Source: Owenia fusiformis (taxonomy: Eukaryota; Annelida; Polychaeta; Sabellida; Oweniidae). From it: a DNA stretch of 60,000 nucleotides. The notes under the pieces were generated by a model, which saw only the letters and a list, made by a program, of their open reading frames with translations, did no database searches and was not told the origin of the DNA. A program made the translations under genes and the position numbers. Each line of letters begins with the position of its first letter. Within the stretch, counting starts at the first letter, position 1. The stretch is from positions 37,012,062-37,072,061 of the forward strand of contig CAIIXF020000011.1 in NCBI GenBank assembly GCA_903813345.2, in the 5' to 3' direction. Shown one piece after another: positions 1-12,700 of the stretch.

Positions 1-408
1 AAAAAGCCTATATCATGGGTAATAATAAGTTACTGGCCAACTTTACTGGACCATCCTATATAGTGAGAATTAAAAAATACTTGCGTGTGAAAATTAAAAA
101 CAAATATGCGTAAAAATAGCATTCATTGAGCGATTACTAGAGTGCTGCTAACTCGATAAAAGGCTGGCGCTGGCTAGAATTGTCTATGGTTCTAGCCAGG
201 ATAAAGATACCAGTTCTTCAACTCGACAATGGGAAGAACTGCTCTACCTTAGTGACTAATATGTCATTATATGACATCTAAAGAGTCAATAAAAGATATA
301 TACTGTATAATATTTTTGGATCTTTTAAGTTTGATTTTCTCTGAGTTAATGTAATAACACAAATAAGATAAAACGGATTTTAGTAAAATACGCTTATTTG
401 TTTTTCAG

Positions 409-426
409 CTGAGGTTAATATGACAG
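409..426 (+). CDS. Predicted 18-nt microexon of the ITIH-like gene
   Basis: A strong pyrimidine tract and acceptor (TTATTTGTTTTTCAG) ends at 408, and a strong donor (GTAAGTGC) starts at 427. The 18 bases between them are symmetric, phase 1 to phase 1. They read x-EVNMT and complete the G of the next exon's GDPH. The phase fit to the exon at 685 is exact, but an exon this short needs transcript support. Confidence 0.5.
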
Positions 427-2328
427 GTAAGTGCATAATAAACAAATGCATTTTTTTTAAAATAAATAATAAAATGTGACTGCTTTGAAAAGAGAGTAAA
501 ATGGATAGAAATGTAAATAAATGTAATGTGAATAAAATATTGTAAGCAATATTTTCAAAAATCATTCCAGCTCTTCTCTTAACGTCTTTATTTTGTTTTC
601 TGAAATGAGAATTCAATATGTTGGCAATAAAAAATGTTATGGCTAATTAAACAAAAATGTGAACCTTTTTGGCCTACCCTGTAGGTGATCCACATATGGT
701 TCAGCCGATAGAAGGTTCCTTACTTCCACTGTGCTACAACTTTGATGGTGAAATGAATACAGCATACAAACTTCTAATGCAACATGATAATGGTAAGTCA
801 GACAGCAATCTTGACAATTTAGAGGACTCTGAATCTTCTATTATGTGTTAGATAGATGATTTCATTTAAACCACACATGAAAATCAAAAACACAAAAGAA
901 CAACATGGTTACTTTGGATATATGTTAAAGGTCAAGTCTGACATGATACATTTCAAAGAGAAATCAATATACAGACAAATTCTACACTTATGTCAAAAAT
1001 ACATTTCATAACATAAAGTTTTATTCTGTATACTTTGTAGAAATCAATGTTGAATTTGGCGATGGGACAAGGAAGATCACCCAAGTGGCAATCATAACAA
1101 AAACTGTTACCATCCACTTGACCATTCTACATGTGACTATCAATGGCGTGACAAAGGAGTGGACTGATGACAATTTTGCTCTGGAAGGGGGCCATATGGA
1201 AATCATTGGTAGTGATGTATATTTGGAGCTTGACTCTGGCTTGAAGATCCACTTTGTACGGAGCCATAGACACCATTTGTTCAACATGTTCCTTGATGAG
1301 ATGCACAGAATCCCAAAAGATGCTTCTGGAGTGATTGGTAATAAGCACCTAACTCAAATTTCTCCTATGGATCAGAATTAGATTTTATGAGTGATTTCTA
1401 CACATGAACTCTACACATGATTACAAGGCCAACTTAAAACAAGAGATCATTTTAAAAAAATGAAGGCTCGTGTGAAGGAGATGTTTGCAGTGTTGTAATG
1501 AATTGTATTGATAAATAGGGATGCTTACTTTTAACGCGGTTGTAATTTACCGAACGGCAAAAGTAGAAAAAATCCGAACATTTTGAACTGATTAAGATCT
1601 TTAAATTGTGAAGGTCTGAGTACCTGGACCTCTTGGAAAACATCCGAGCATTTCTAAAAGTGAAGATGGGTCAATTTGATTCTCGTTCTCCGAAGATATT
1701 AATAAAATAGTTAAACGTTCTGAGTTTTTTCATCTGTAAATTGTTCACAATTCTAAATCAAGAAGTCGCTCGTATTTCTGTCGTATCATGTTGCCGAAAA
1801 TCAGTGCGCAGAATTCATGGTGTTGTTGTAAAATATGCATATTGTCGTTTGAAACCCTCTCTAACACAATTTTATTATAAACTAACACCTCAGGTTAAAC
1901 TTTTGCTCGAGGAATTAACTCATTTTCATCAACAAATATTAACCCATCAGGTTTTCTACTAGTAAACTAACGTTTAAACCTCAGTCCATTGTCGTTATCA
2001 CTTACTACTATATCCAAGTGAGATATGGCTCTTGCCCTAGCACGAGAAAATAAGGGCTTCGGTGCTATTACACAAACTCTTTCCTAGAGACATGCGGTTG
2101 TAGGTATGCAACCTTTTAAATTCAATAAATTCAATATTTTCAGGATATGTGTCCAATCATGCTACCCTGGAAGACAATGGAATTGACCCGGCACAACTAA
2201 TGATTGATGATATCCCTATTGATGTTATCAAGAAAGAAGGAAAATGCTGGCAAGTTCCTCATCATAACCAACAAATATTGAACAACCTTTTTGATCAATT
2301 CAAACTGGACAAGATCTTGGAAAATTAA
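409..2328 (+). CDS. ITIH-like gene, 3' end (partial, multi-exon)
   Basis: This is the C-terminal part of an inter-alpha-trypsin inhibitor heavy-chain-like protein. Proposed exons are 409-426, 685-792, 1041-1337 and 2144-2328, all joined in phase 1, with a TAA stop at 2326-2328. The translation begins GDPHMVQPIEG and CYNFDGEMNTAY, which matches the GDPHF..CF.. opening of the ITIH C-terminal domain. It ends with KEGKCWQVPHHN and a hydrophobic/acidic tail, like the CW-x-x-H-x end of ITIH proteins. In vertebrates these are secreted proteins that can become linked to hyaluronan; whether that applies here is inference. The VIT and VWA domains expected upstream lie left of the window. The gene converges with the TMTC gene, whose nearest exon starts at 3600. 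Family assignment is from remembered motifs, not a search. Confidence 0.75.
685..792 (+). CDS. ITIH-like exon (start of C-terminal domain)
   Basis: The acceptor is CCTGTAG before 685 and the donor GGTAAGTCAG follows 792. The exon enters and leaves in phase 1. It encodes GDPHMVQPIEG, then CYNFDGEMNTAYKLL, then MQHDNG, matching the family pattern DGDPHF..LCF......L.L..D...G. Confidence 0.75.
1041..1337 (+). CDS. ITIH-like exon (central C-terminal domain)
   Basis: The acceptor is TACTTTGTAG before 1041 and the donor is GTAATAAG after 1337. The exon is phase 1 to phase 1. Its 297 bases are open and encode alternating beta-strand-like segments, for example VTIHLTILHVTINGVTKEW, and then FNMFLDEMH..PKDASGVIG. 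The last part resembles the ITIH stretch in which L.S..MS...GLLGQF follows a beta-rich segment. Confidence 0.72.
1338..2143 (+). other. ITIH-like intron, no recognised feature
   Basis: This AT-rich intron lies between two phase-1 exons. I see no repeat with recognisable ends and no convincing coding stretch. A 73-codon open frame at 1741-1962 has no homology I recognise. Confidence 0.6.
2144..2328 (+). CDS. ITIH-like terminal exon
   Basis: The acceptor TTCAATATTTTCAG ends at 2143. The exon continues in phase 1 as G-YVSNHATLEDNG and ends with KEGKCWQVPHHN, a DQFKLDKILEN tail and TAA. The cysteine-tryptophan pair near the end is typical of ITIH C-termini. I see no canonical AATAAA close after the stop. 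The first one, near 2986, is too far to assign. Confidence 0.75.
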
Positions 2329-2463
2329 ACTTTAAAAGAGAATGAACATAATTATAGTAGGTTTTGGACAAAACTAATCATTATTTCACTGCCACATCTC
2401 CCACTCTCTCATTGGTACAATTGATTATATCATTCATAAAATCCAAAAATAAGAATTTATTTT

Positions 2464-2740
2464 ACATACCTATGATGACGTATGGTGTAAACTGTAAATT
2501 GACAGTGGGCCAATATGAGTTTTGAAAAGCCTGCACCCGCTAACTTTCTGATTGGTCTACTGGGACTACAATGCAGTACTAACCGATCAACTGAAGCATA
2601 GTTTTATCTTCAGCTGATCAGGTAGTACTCATATTGTAATACACATATATATTGGGTCAAAATGACTCCACATGGGAAAAGACCATCAAAGGTTTTTTGT
2701 TGGTCAATTAGATAAGGTCTTTGACCAATCATAGGTATGT
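2464..2740. mobile_element. Candidate short TIR element (MITE)
   Basis: The 13-bp inverted ends ACATACCTATGAT and ATCATAGGTATGT are perfect. The element is 277 bp with no coding capacity. No clean target duplication could be read, so the class is unassigned. Confidence 0.45.
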
Positions 2741-3599
2741 TATAAATCGTTTATGTCACAATTGTGCCACATATGCTCTGATTCTCAGAGATCAATGTCC
2801 CTCCCAAGGTTGGGCCATATATCACTGAAAACCTTGGGCATATATGCCACAATAGTGACATAACCTCTAAGTAGTCTTCATTCAAGAGACCTATTCTGTC
2901 GCGTCAACCTTTTTCGTCCTTCTATAAGGGATTGAATTCTTTTCAGACTTGCCCACTTAGAGATTGGAGAATTATAAAAGTGAAAAATAAAACAAATTTT
3001 ATACTCTTTTTCATGATTACCTCAAACATAGTTCCTCGATTTGACTTAAATGTATTTTATCAATATTCAAAATATAACAATCATGTACATAACGGGGGAA
3101 TAAAGGCTTGACAATGGTTAACTTGACCAGCTAAGCAGCAACATCTGTGTTATTGTTTAATTGATACACTAAACAATTACAGGGTGACCCCAAAATGCAA
3201 CCTTCTAATCTTCATATGACTCAATTTTTGTTGAAATCTTCTTGATCTCCCTTGTGTAGAGGGTTCAATCATGGGCTTTCAAGTGACAAACAGTTATTAA
3301 GTAACATTAACAAAATCTAAAACTTGAGTATATATAGTTGACAACTAGAGTATTCACGTTTTCTGTCAAGGCAGGCCATCAGATGAAGAAAATCTAATTG
3401 TCTCCATATTGACATTGAGAAACTCTAACCTGCGGGCCCCATAGTGAGACATAATGAACCAAATGATCAAACGGATAGACTGATGGTGCCCCTGTGATTC
3501 TTTTATAGAATCATGAATATGTTACGCAAAAGTAATGAATAATGAAAAAATCGAAACAAAGAAGTTGAATATGAAGCTTAATATGAAGATGTTACTCAC
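2741..3599. other. Intergenic or last TMTC intron, nothing firm
   Basis: I searched the minus strand here for the missing C-terminal TMTC exon (phase 0 entry, TPR-like). I found no open, phase-compatible segment with both splice signals. The region is AT-rich and otherwise featureless. Confidence 0.5.
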
Positions 3600-3737
3600 C
3601 AGTGAGTGTTTCTTTAGTATACCATACATATTGGCCAGGTGTTTCAAGGCTTCTACATGATCAATTTGTGTCTCTAAGACTTGCAGTATAAGCTCCTCTG
3701 CCTTGTCATACTGCTTCAAACTGGTCAATACTTGCGC
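3600..3737 (-). CDS. TMTC exon: TPR (most 3' exon found)
   Basis: The exon is 138 nt, phase 0 to 0, with acceptor CTATTTTTTAG and donor CTG|GTGAGTAAC. It encodes AQVLTSLKQYDKAEELILQ and HVEALKHLANMYGILKKHSL, a TPR helix pair. Reading through the donor reaches a stop at 3522, which gives a possible alternative end. Confidence 0.85.
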
Positions 3738-6700
3738 CTAAAAAATAGTATTTTAATTTTTATAGATCCTTTCTGAAAAGTAGAGCAAGATTAAACTATT
3801 GATGTTGTTCAAAAATGATAAATTGCGTTTAGTGCAACAACCCTTTAAAATGAAATAATATCATTTTGGAAACCTCTTAACATTTCATCTTACCCCAAAA
3901 AAACTCCCATTTCCCCTGAAAGTTACACAACCCAAATTTACTTTCTTGAACTGTAAAGCTTTCCTTATAGTGGAGTTGATGGAATTGGATCAGCCAGAAC
4001 TTCTTTACATGGTTACAACTCTCTAAGACACAGAAGGTACTACATGTATGATGAACTGACAAAATGGTCTTTATCATAACCAAAACAAGAATCAGGACTC
4101 ACATAGTGTACTTTTACATCTGCATTGTGGGGGTCTTTAAACAATGCCTCTTGGAATAGTTCTAAAGCTGTATCAGGCTCTGCTGTGTTAAAGTAGAATA
4201 TTCCAGCGAGATCTAATGTCCCTGGATTGCGCTCTATCCACAATGCACTACAAAACGTACAGAACAATATTATTTATAATCTTGGATAATATTAACAAAT
4301 GACTAAATGCTGGACATAAAAGGTGTGCATTTCATAATCCATTGCTCTCAGAGTGTCACATTTCCCTGTTATAAAATTCCTTAGTTAAAATGTAAAGTAA
4401 AATAAACTCCTAGATGACAGGAAACGGGATGACTGAGCATAATAATGGCGAAGACTCCTTAAGCAAGCTGATTTATTAATATCAAAAATGCCCCTTTTTG
4501 AATTTGGACCAAAAAAGAAAAATACCAAAATTATATCAAAATATATCATTATGACAAATGTTCCTTATATTACTCAGATGTTCACCAACCATCCAATTTT
4601 TGAAGGTTTCATATCACATGATTCAATTAGCACAGTACTGTCAACCCCCAAAGATTTTCTCGCGGGACAGATTTTTTAGACCCAGTGCCAAATATTTGCG
4701 GGATTTCGCGGGACATCCACCTAAATTCGCGGGATTTCGCGGGACATTTAAGGGATTTGCGTGATTGCGCTAATAGGTCAAATTTTGATCAAATTCGCGG
4801 GATTTCGCGGGACCATTCGAGGGACAAACACGCTAATTGCGGGACAGTTAACAGGGTTACCACCAAAGACTTCATAGAGGGACAGATTTTTTCAGACAAA
4901 GTGCCCTTTTGCGGGATTTTGCAGGACATCCACCTAAATTTGCGGGATGTCGCAGGACATTCTTGAAAGGGATTTACGTGAGTGGGGCTTAATTTAAAAG
5001 TTCTCAAATCAAACTTACTGTACAGATACTGATTTATCAAATATAATGCACTTAACTTAAGTAAACGTCAACACAATTCCACATAATATGGCAGAGATAG
5101 AGTATATGAGAATGACCTCGGAATTGCAAACCTCAAAAGTGAGATCATTTGTGTCATTCAGGCCACACCTGCTGAGGAATACGTTCGGCTCATTGACAAC
5201 TGCAATGGCCAAATCTGAAGCATGTTATTCTAAGTGCTGTAAATTTGTGTCTATCAGTCCGATGGTCATGAAATATGGTAGGGTGGTAGAAAATTGAATG
5301 ATGTACATATGTGTGAAATATCAGGGAGTAATATCTTAAAGTGACAAAGATATAAGGAAAATGCAGGGTTTCCATTTTTTGACCACCCTGTATCAACAAA
5401 CCACGCTTTAGTTGTGAGTACCGTAATCCAACACGAAATTCAAAAATTCTGAACAATACTTTGCACTTATGGTGTTCGTGACCAACTATGAAACATTTAC
5501 CCCCCATAGTGTTACATATTAAAATTTACCTATTCATATTGGGGTTCGATTAATCTACATCAAATTATAGGGAGTTAGGTTTCTTTTCGAGATATCAGTG
5601 TCCATTTATTGGAACTCGCGTTTGCTAACATTTGCTCAGTTTTTAGATGAAGGCCGTGACACGCGTAGTAAAAAGGCCAACGTTGGAACTATACGTGACA
5701 TACATCCCTATTTTTGTAATTAAAATGAAAATTGCACTCTTTCTCTTTATTTTAATACCAAATAACGGCATTCTAGAGATGCCAACTATGGTGTTATTTG
5801 GATCAAAATCATAGTTTTATAAATGGACTATATGCTCTTTTCAAAAGCAGTCTTCGATGATCTGATGCACTGTGAGTTTTGCAGCACTTTTCAAATTAGG
5901 TAAACTTTACTCCCCAAAAGCGCAAAAACTTAGCTTCTTAATCACAAGATAATCACAATTATTTAGCCTCGGGGATTGTTACAATTTTGAAAATTCGCGG
6001 AGGTCAAAGCCGACATTCGCGGGACTTTGCGGGACATTGCGGGACACGCGAATTAGCCAAATTTTGATCAAATTCGCGGGATAATCCCGCCATTCGCGGG
6101 ACACTTGACAGCTCTGTTAGCATATCAATTAGTAGGTTCAAAATGAGACACCTTCATGTTGAAATAATTGCCTGCCACACAGTGTGAAAATGTATAAAAA
6201 TAATAAAATATGTATATTTATAAATTATAATTTACTTTGAATGATTACGATGAACTCCTACTCACATGACATCTATATTATAGTTTGATTTACTTACCGA
6301 TACACTAAATGTGCTTACCTGTCCACATAAATACATGTTTCCGTCATGCGCGTTGAGCAATTTTAAAACACTGATCACATACCACTGGACTTTAACATCT
6401 AACAGAACAGAATTTCGAGTGCCTACATTTCAAAGTTACTCAATGCAATGTCATGATGTTATGATCAATCCACAAATTATCAACAATATAATCACAGGCA
6501 TACCCAGAGGGGGGGGTTGCATCAATTTTTGTAAAATTCAAAACAAATCTTGTTTTGCCTTGCTTAAATGCCACAATCACATCCCCTTGACTGAAAACCC
6601 CAAAAATTGACTATCGCACCCCCCTGACTAAAAACTGGCTACGTCCCTGATAATGTTTACCTTCGAAAGAGATTTTCAGCCTCAATATTACGTTCTAGAG

Positions 6701-9700
6701 AGCGTAACAACCTGGCAGCGTTAACTATTGATACCTGGTGACTTGGATCTATTGTATAGGCCCGTTCATAATACTTCAACGCTTGTTCAGGTTTACCTAA
6801 TAAGAAAAAGCTTTAATAACATCCAATGGTGATATATTTTATTTATTTATTTATTATTTAGACGTACACTTTTATATCAGTGGCACACTAAAAATATTTA
6901 GGTGCGCCAAAATACATACATGATCATTAAAATATCTAAAATAGTTCTTATAAGTCAGGTTTAAAATATTTTGTAAAAAACTGTTTTACCAGTCCATCTA
7001 CAATGTAAATTGATTGTGCCCCCATTGAATATGACAGAGACATGTGTACGTCATATACATTTATATAAAGGCCCTGATTGTTATATTTCAAGATTGATCT
7101 TGGTTAACCTAATAAGAAATATGCCTATCCATGTTTCAAGCATTAGATAATATTTATACATGTCATTTCTTATAGACTGCCTCAACCCCAAATGAATTCA
7201 TGAACATTAAGAAATATATTCTTAATAACTACATATACATTTATTTATCACCTAATTTTGTTTAATCAATATAAGCTATTTATTCAAATCTTTAAAAAAT
7301 TGTTTTACAAAAAGTCAATCAGTAACACACCCGGTACCCACCTATTTTATTTAAATATACTCCATAATTATTGAAACAATTTGGATCATGTGGCGCCACC
7401 TGCAGGGCCTTTCTGTAGTAAGTATCTGCGTATGTGAATTCCTTCAAATCGGCATATACAGCTGCTAGGTTTGTGTAGCTGTCCACAGAGTTGGGCTCAA
7501 GATTTATAGCTTCTAATAGGAACTTTTCAGCTTGGAGAAGCTTATTTTTGGCACTGAAATGAAAGAAGGAAAATGTCACATGTGGGAGCAGTAGGCAGAG
7601 AAATGGATGGATGGACAGACAGAAGGGCACAGAGGGATACCCTTTGATGCAAAGTCGTCCTCAAACAGCTAAATATTATACTTAATTTTTTACATGTAAG
7701 TGATGGCCAACCTATAATGCCAATATGGAGATTGGTGGCCGATAATGTATTGACTTTACCTCAATAAAGTTTATACTACAGTATATAAAAAAAACAAAAA
7801 AAAACAGAACAGATGGACAAATGGAAGAGATTAACCCAAAAATGTTTTAGAATACCAATAAATTGAAGAATATGTTGAAATTTGATTTTTAATGGCTTCT
7901 TTATGAATCACATGTCTGGTGTACACTCAGAGGTTTTCTTATTCTCGGTGGGTTCTTTTACCATTTTTGGTTTTTCGCTTTGGCACTTGCATGCACATAT
8001 TGTAATTTAATGCAAATGAGTTCGCTAGTCTAATAACAAAAAATATTTGTTTCAAATGTTAAGACATCGTAATAAAAACAGTTGAGCGACATCAAGAGTA
8101 GATAACAGAGTCCACTGACAAAAGGGTGTGATCTATCTACATGTATATACAATTTATGTCTAAGGAATATAACCCATGTCTGAACTATGGTATCAAATAT
8201 CCATACTTAGTAACCAATTATCTTTATTTACACATTTGTTAATTTGAAACATAACCTGTTTTAAATCTTAGATTATAATTATTAAATTTAGATAAACATT
8301 CCTTGAGAGAACCTCCTTATCTTAACACATAACTGTAAAACCCTGTAAAAAACAACTTTTAATGAGTTTTAACCTCTTGAATCCCAGGCTCTTAAATCGG
8401 TTGAAACCAGAGAATTTTTCATTTTGCCACCTTTTGACATTTTACTACATAACTATACAACCTTAGATGCTCAACTCAGTAAAACTAGATGGCAGAGATC
8501 ATTTCTACACGTTTTTAAAACAATTTTTGTGTAAATTGGATAAAAATTGTTCAAATAAGAGCAATTTTAGTCAAAAATTTGGTGACAGATTTTCTCGTCA
8601 CTCTGGGTTTCAAGGTCATTTCTGAGATGACAAGAAATCTCGTCACTCAAGGTAGTCAAGAGGTTAATACAGGTTATCAATATAAAATCTGTATATATAA
8701 AACATATATTATCAGTACCTCGTAATCCTTGTTAATCCATGTTTATATGTTTGGATTAATGTTTGTTTTTGTTTTTTATTACTATTTTTGTCAACTATAG
8801 CTTTATATTTTGATTTTCAAGTGCAACACACTGTCCTTTATATTATGGATCCAACTTTGTTAAAAAAAATTTGTTGCGTTTCATTGAGATGAGATTTCAG
8901 AAAATACTATAGAATTACCTGGACAAAAAGTAGGACTTAACTTTATTCTGATTTAGCATTGTTCAAGAACAAAGGTGAAAAAAAATCATGAATGAACGCT
9001 GAAATGAACCCAGTCATCTTTTGTTTACAGTCATGTCACAAATATTTGTATATTCTTGCTAAAATGGACCAAAACTGTAATTTTAAAATTCAAGTGTTAA
9101 TATTGCAGCAAGCTTAGTAAACGACTATCCTACTGTCCTACAGTGGTGTAATTAATCACTGATCTAGCTTGACATAAGAAAGTTCAATTTCAGCAACTTT
9201 TACCCTAGTGAGTGTGATGCCCATAAGGCATCAGCCTTAAATCAAAACCTGTCAGACAGTATTTGAGTTATCACAAGAGAACAAAGAAACCAATAGACAG
9301 AAAAAAGGAAGGATGGAGCAACAGCTTCTCTAATCTTCTTTAATCCTTGCTAGAAGTTTGATGAAATAAAAATAGGGAAACTTCGTAATAAAAAGGTGTT
9401 CAGATACGTAAGTTCAACTGTATATCTGTATATTGAATATATTGAATGAAATGGCACTACACATGAACATAGCTCTTGTCCAATAAGCAATTAGAAAACA
9501 ACCAAGGAGATTTCAGCATTTTATTTATGAACTAGCATATTATAATTGGGATTAATTGCAGACAGAAGTTCAGCATAAAGAAGTGACAAAAATGACTAAA
9601 TTTTATGTGCGTGTATGTTTGATTATAATCTCTTGCATAATCTTTATTGGAGTATTCCTGAAAAGTAAAGACACAGAATTAGATGCAGTAGTTGCAAGGT

Positions 9701-12700
9701 TTTCCAAGGTAATACAGCAAGTACTTTATAATTCTTTATAATTACTTTATGTTCTAAAATATATAAATTAAAAATCCTAGATCCGGTTAAAACCTATAAG
9801 CACTTAGTTTTTGGAGTGAAGCAGTACTTTTTTGAAACATTGGCATTAACATTACAAAATATCACCACCTAGTTACTCGCTTTATAATGAGTTCAATCGT
9901 AGTCAGATTTGGACTTCTGAGAACTTGTAGATGATTTAAAAAAAAGAATTATGCAATTTGAAGCAAGTTGAAAAAAGACTTTTTAACCTTGTGAAGGTCA
10001 TTGAAGGTCAAATCTAATGTCAGATTTAAAATTCTGAGAACTTGTAGATGATTTTGAAAAAAAATTGATCAATTTGAAGCAAGTTAAACGATTACCTTTA
10101 CCTTTTTGAGAGGGTCATTGAAGGTCATTCAAGGTCAAATCATAAATCTAAAGTCAGATTTGAACTTCTGATAACTTGTAGATGATTTTGAAGTTGGTCA
10201 ATTTAAAGCAAGTTGAAAAAAGACCTTCTTGACCCTGAGAAGGTCATTGAAGCTCAAATCTAAAATCCAAAGTCAGATTTAAAATTCTAAGAATTTCTAT
10301 ATGATTTTGAAAAAAAATTGAAGTCAGTCTAAAAAGTATTTGAATTTATTGAAAGTTTTTAGAATTTGTTACAGAAACTGGATGCCAACCACCGTCACAA
10401 AAAACGCAGGTCATAACAATATGTCACCACTTTTGGTGGTGACATAATAACAATATGTCACCACTTTTGGTGGTGACATAATAAAAATGGTACCAACAAA
10501 TTTTCATATAAGTCTTTGCTTTCTTACACCATTAGAGTAAAGCCTGTCCAGTAATTTTAAAACAAAATTTTGACAAAAATTCTTTCCTATCTTCAATACA
10601 ATTATAACTCATACAACAACACTATACAGTAATAAATTGTATTTATCTATCTGGATTGGTTTGGGTTAGCATGATGACGTGTCTCAATTTTCAATCCACG
10701 TAGAAGAGATACTTATACAAGATCAATATACGTATATTATAAACTTTTCCTATTTCTGGCAAATGGGAGACTATTTTGAATTTCACAGAGCATTAATCTA
10801 AAAAAGTTATCCACCGTGTTTTCTTCTCTAAAATACTTTCAATTAGAAGATATAACACATCCCATTGTTAATAAAAATCTAGTCAAGCTTTGTGAATGCA
10901 TTGGCAAAATCAAAACAAAAATGGCAACCTTTTTGAAAATGGGCTTTCAAATTGAATATTCATTGTTTATTTATTGCATCATCCTCATGAGAGAATACAT
11001 TTTTTACATACATATATATATATGTATATTGTTTTGGAAAAAAATAAAGAAACAAACAAATCATAAGCAGAGCCAACACTTTGCTAATATCCAGCCAGTA
11101 AGGCTGCCAGTAGGTGTCATAATTTGGGCCTGCTTTCACATTATTTTGCAGTTTGTTCATATAAATCATGAACGAAAACACTATCAATATCCAGTTACTG
11201 TATGGGAAAATGGATAAATCTAAACAAACATATATTACACTTTAACACAATAATCTAACTGTGGTGTCAAAAGTTCAATAATTATTAAGCAAGTGATAAG
11301 GACAATAATTATTTATTTTGCAGCTAATTAATATATCATAACAGAGAGATGTATAGAATTCTAATGCTCAAAACAAAAACAATGACAATATCAATAATAA
11401 TAGAAATGCAAAACATGATCATTAGCAATATGAGACTTGAGCCTCATTAACTTAATTTGATTTGAGTCAGACTTTTGTTGCATATGGATAGTTACCAACC
11501 CTGCAAACCGCAGATATGATCAACTAAGACTGAATGGTGATAATAAAGAATAAACACTTATTTGTTTCATGCACCCCACAAGGATAAAGAATAAGGATAT
11601 ATTACTAACACAACAATTTTTGTATTTGGTTACAAAAGTATAAAGCTGGACGCTAAATGTTGAATGCCAACAGCTGATAAATCATGTATTTTACAATAAA
11701 TTATTCAAATTCAATTTTACAATAGATAATTCAAAATTAAATTCAGATAAATTGTGGAAATCTACCAAGGCGGCCATGTACATACTTTGCAATTTGCTAT
11801 TTGAATTTGAAGAAAAATGTTCTATCAGATCAGGTTAGTTCAATGATCAACATAATAACTGTCACAATTCCAACATAAACAGACACTAATTTCATAACAA
11901 AGAATGTTAGGATAAACAAAAAACAATGGAAAGCTTGCAATGACACTTGTTAAAAGAGACAAGTTGTTATTTACAAACTACATTTGCATTCAGGGGACAT
12001 TTGCTCCCGAGCATTTCCTTAAGTATTCTTAAATTCATTAATAAATATTCTTGATATTTTCCATGGTTATACAACAATGGACAAAAGCAAAGAAATTCGC
12101 TTCAAGTTACAACCATTATATTTACCTTATATTTTTTACTTATACTGATATAGCATATAACATGTTTTAGTTACTTATCTATAATGTCTTTAAACTGATT
12201 TATGCTTTTAAATGTGTTGTCAAACGTATGGAAGAACCATGTATTTGTGTTCTGCTGTATTAAAGCATTTCCCATAAATAAAGAATTAAAAAATAAAAAA
12301 TAAAATAAAATAGTATAGGTCTATGAATCACAATTGATTGAGTCAAATGCTTTGATTCTTTTCACACATATTAAAAGAGTTTGTAAAATAAATAAAATTC
12401 AACAAAAAAAACAACTATATAAATAATTTTGACTTGCATAAGCACCTACTTGGCTATATATCATTCCAATACATTTATAGTTTTTCACTAATAATAACCA
12501 GAACAACGGCAACGCCAAAGCGTAGCGAATCCCATCGAACAGAAATGGCTGGCATTTTTACAAACGAATAGCAAATATCATAAAACAACACACCAGAAAG
12601 GCCACCATTTTCAAAATGGTTGCTCACTAGCCAAGTTGTCATCAGAAGAAATAATATGCTTTAAAGAAGCCACCTCTAAAATATTTGAAAAATCGCACAC

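Noticed and set aside
3522-3599. Hydrophobic extension after the last TMTC exon as the true C-terminus
   Set aside because: A strong GTGAGT donor stands at the boundary and the extension is AT-rich with no TPR character. It is kept only as a possible alternative end.
10816-11217. 133-codon open frame on the plus strand
   Set aside because: It has no recognisable domain, its composition is biased to I/F/K/H as expected of AT-rich DNA, and it has no splice or family context.
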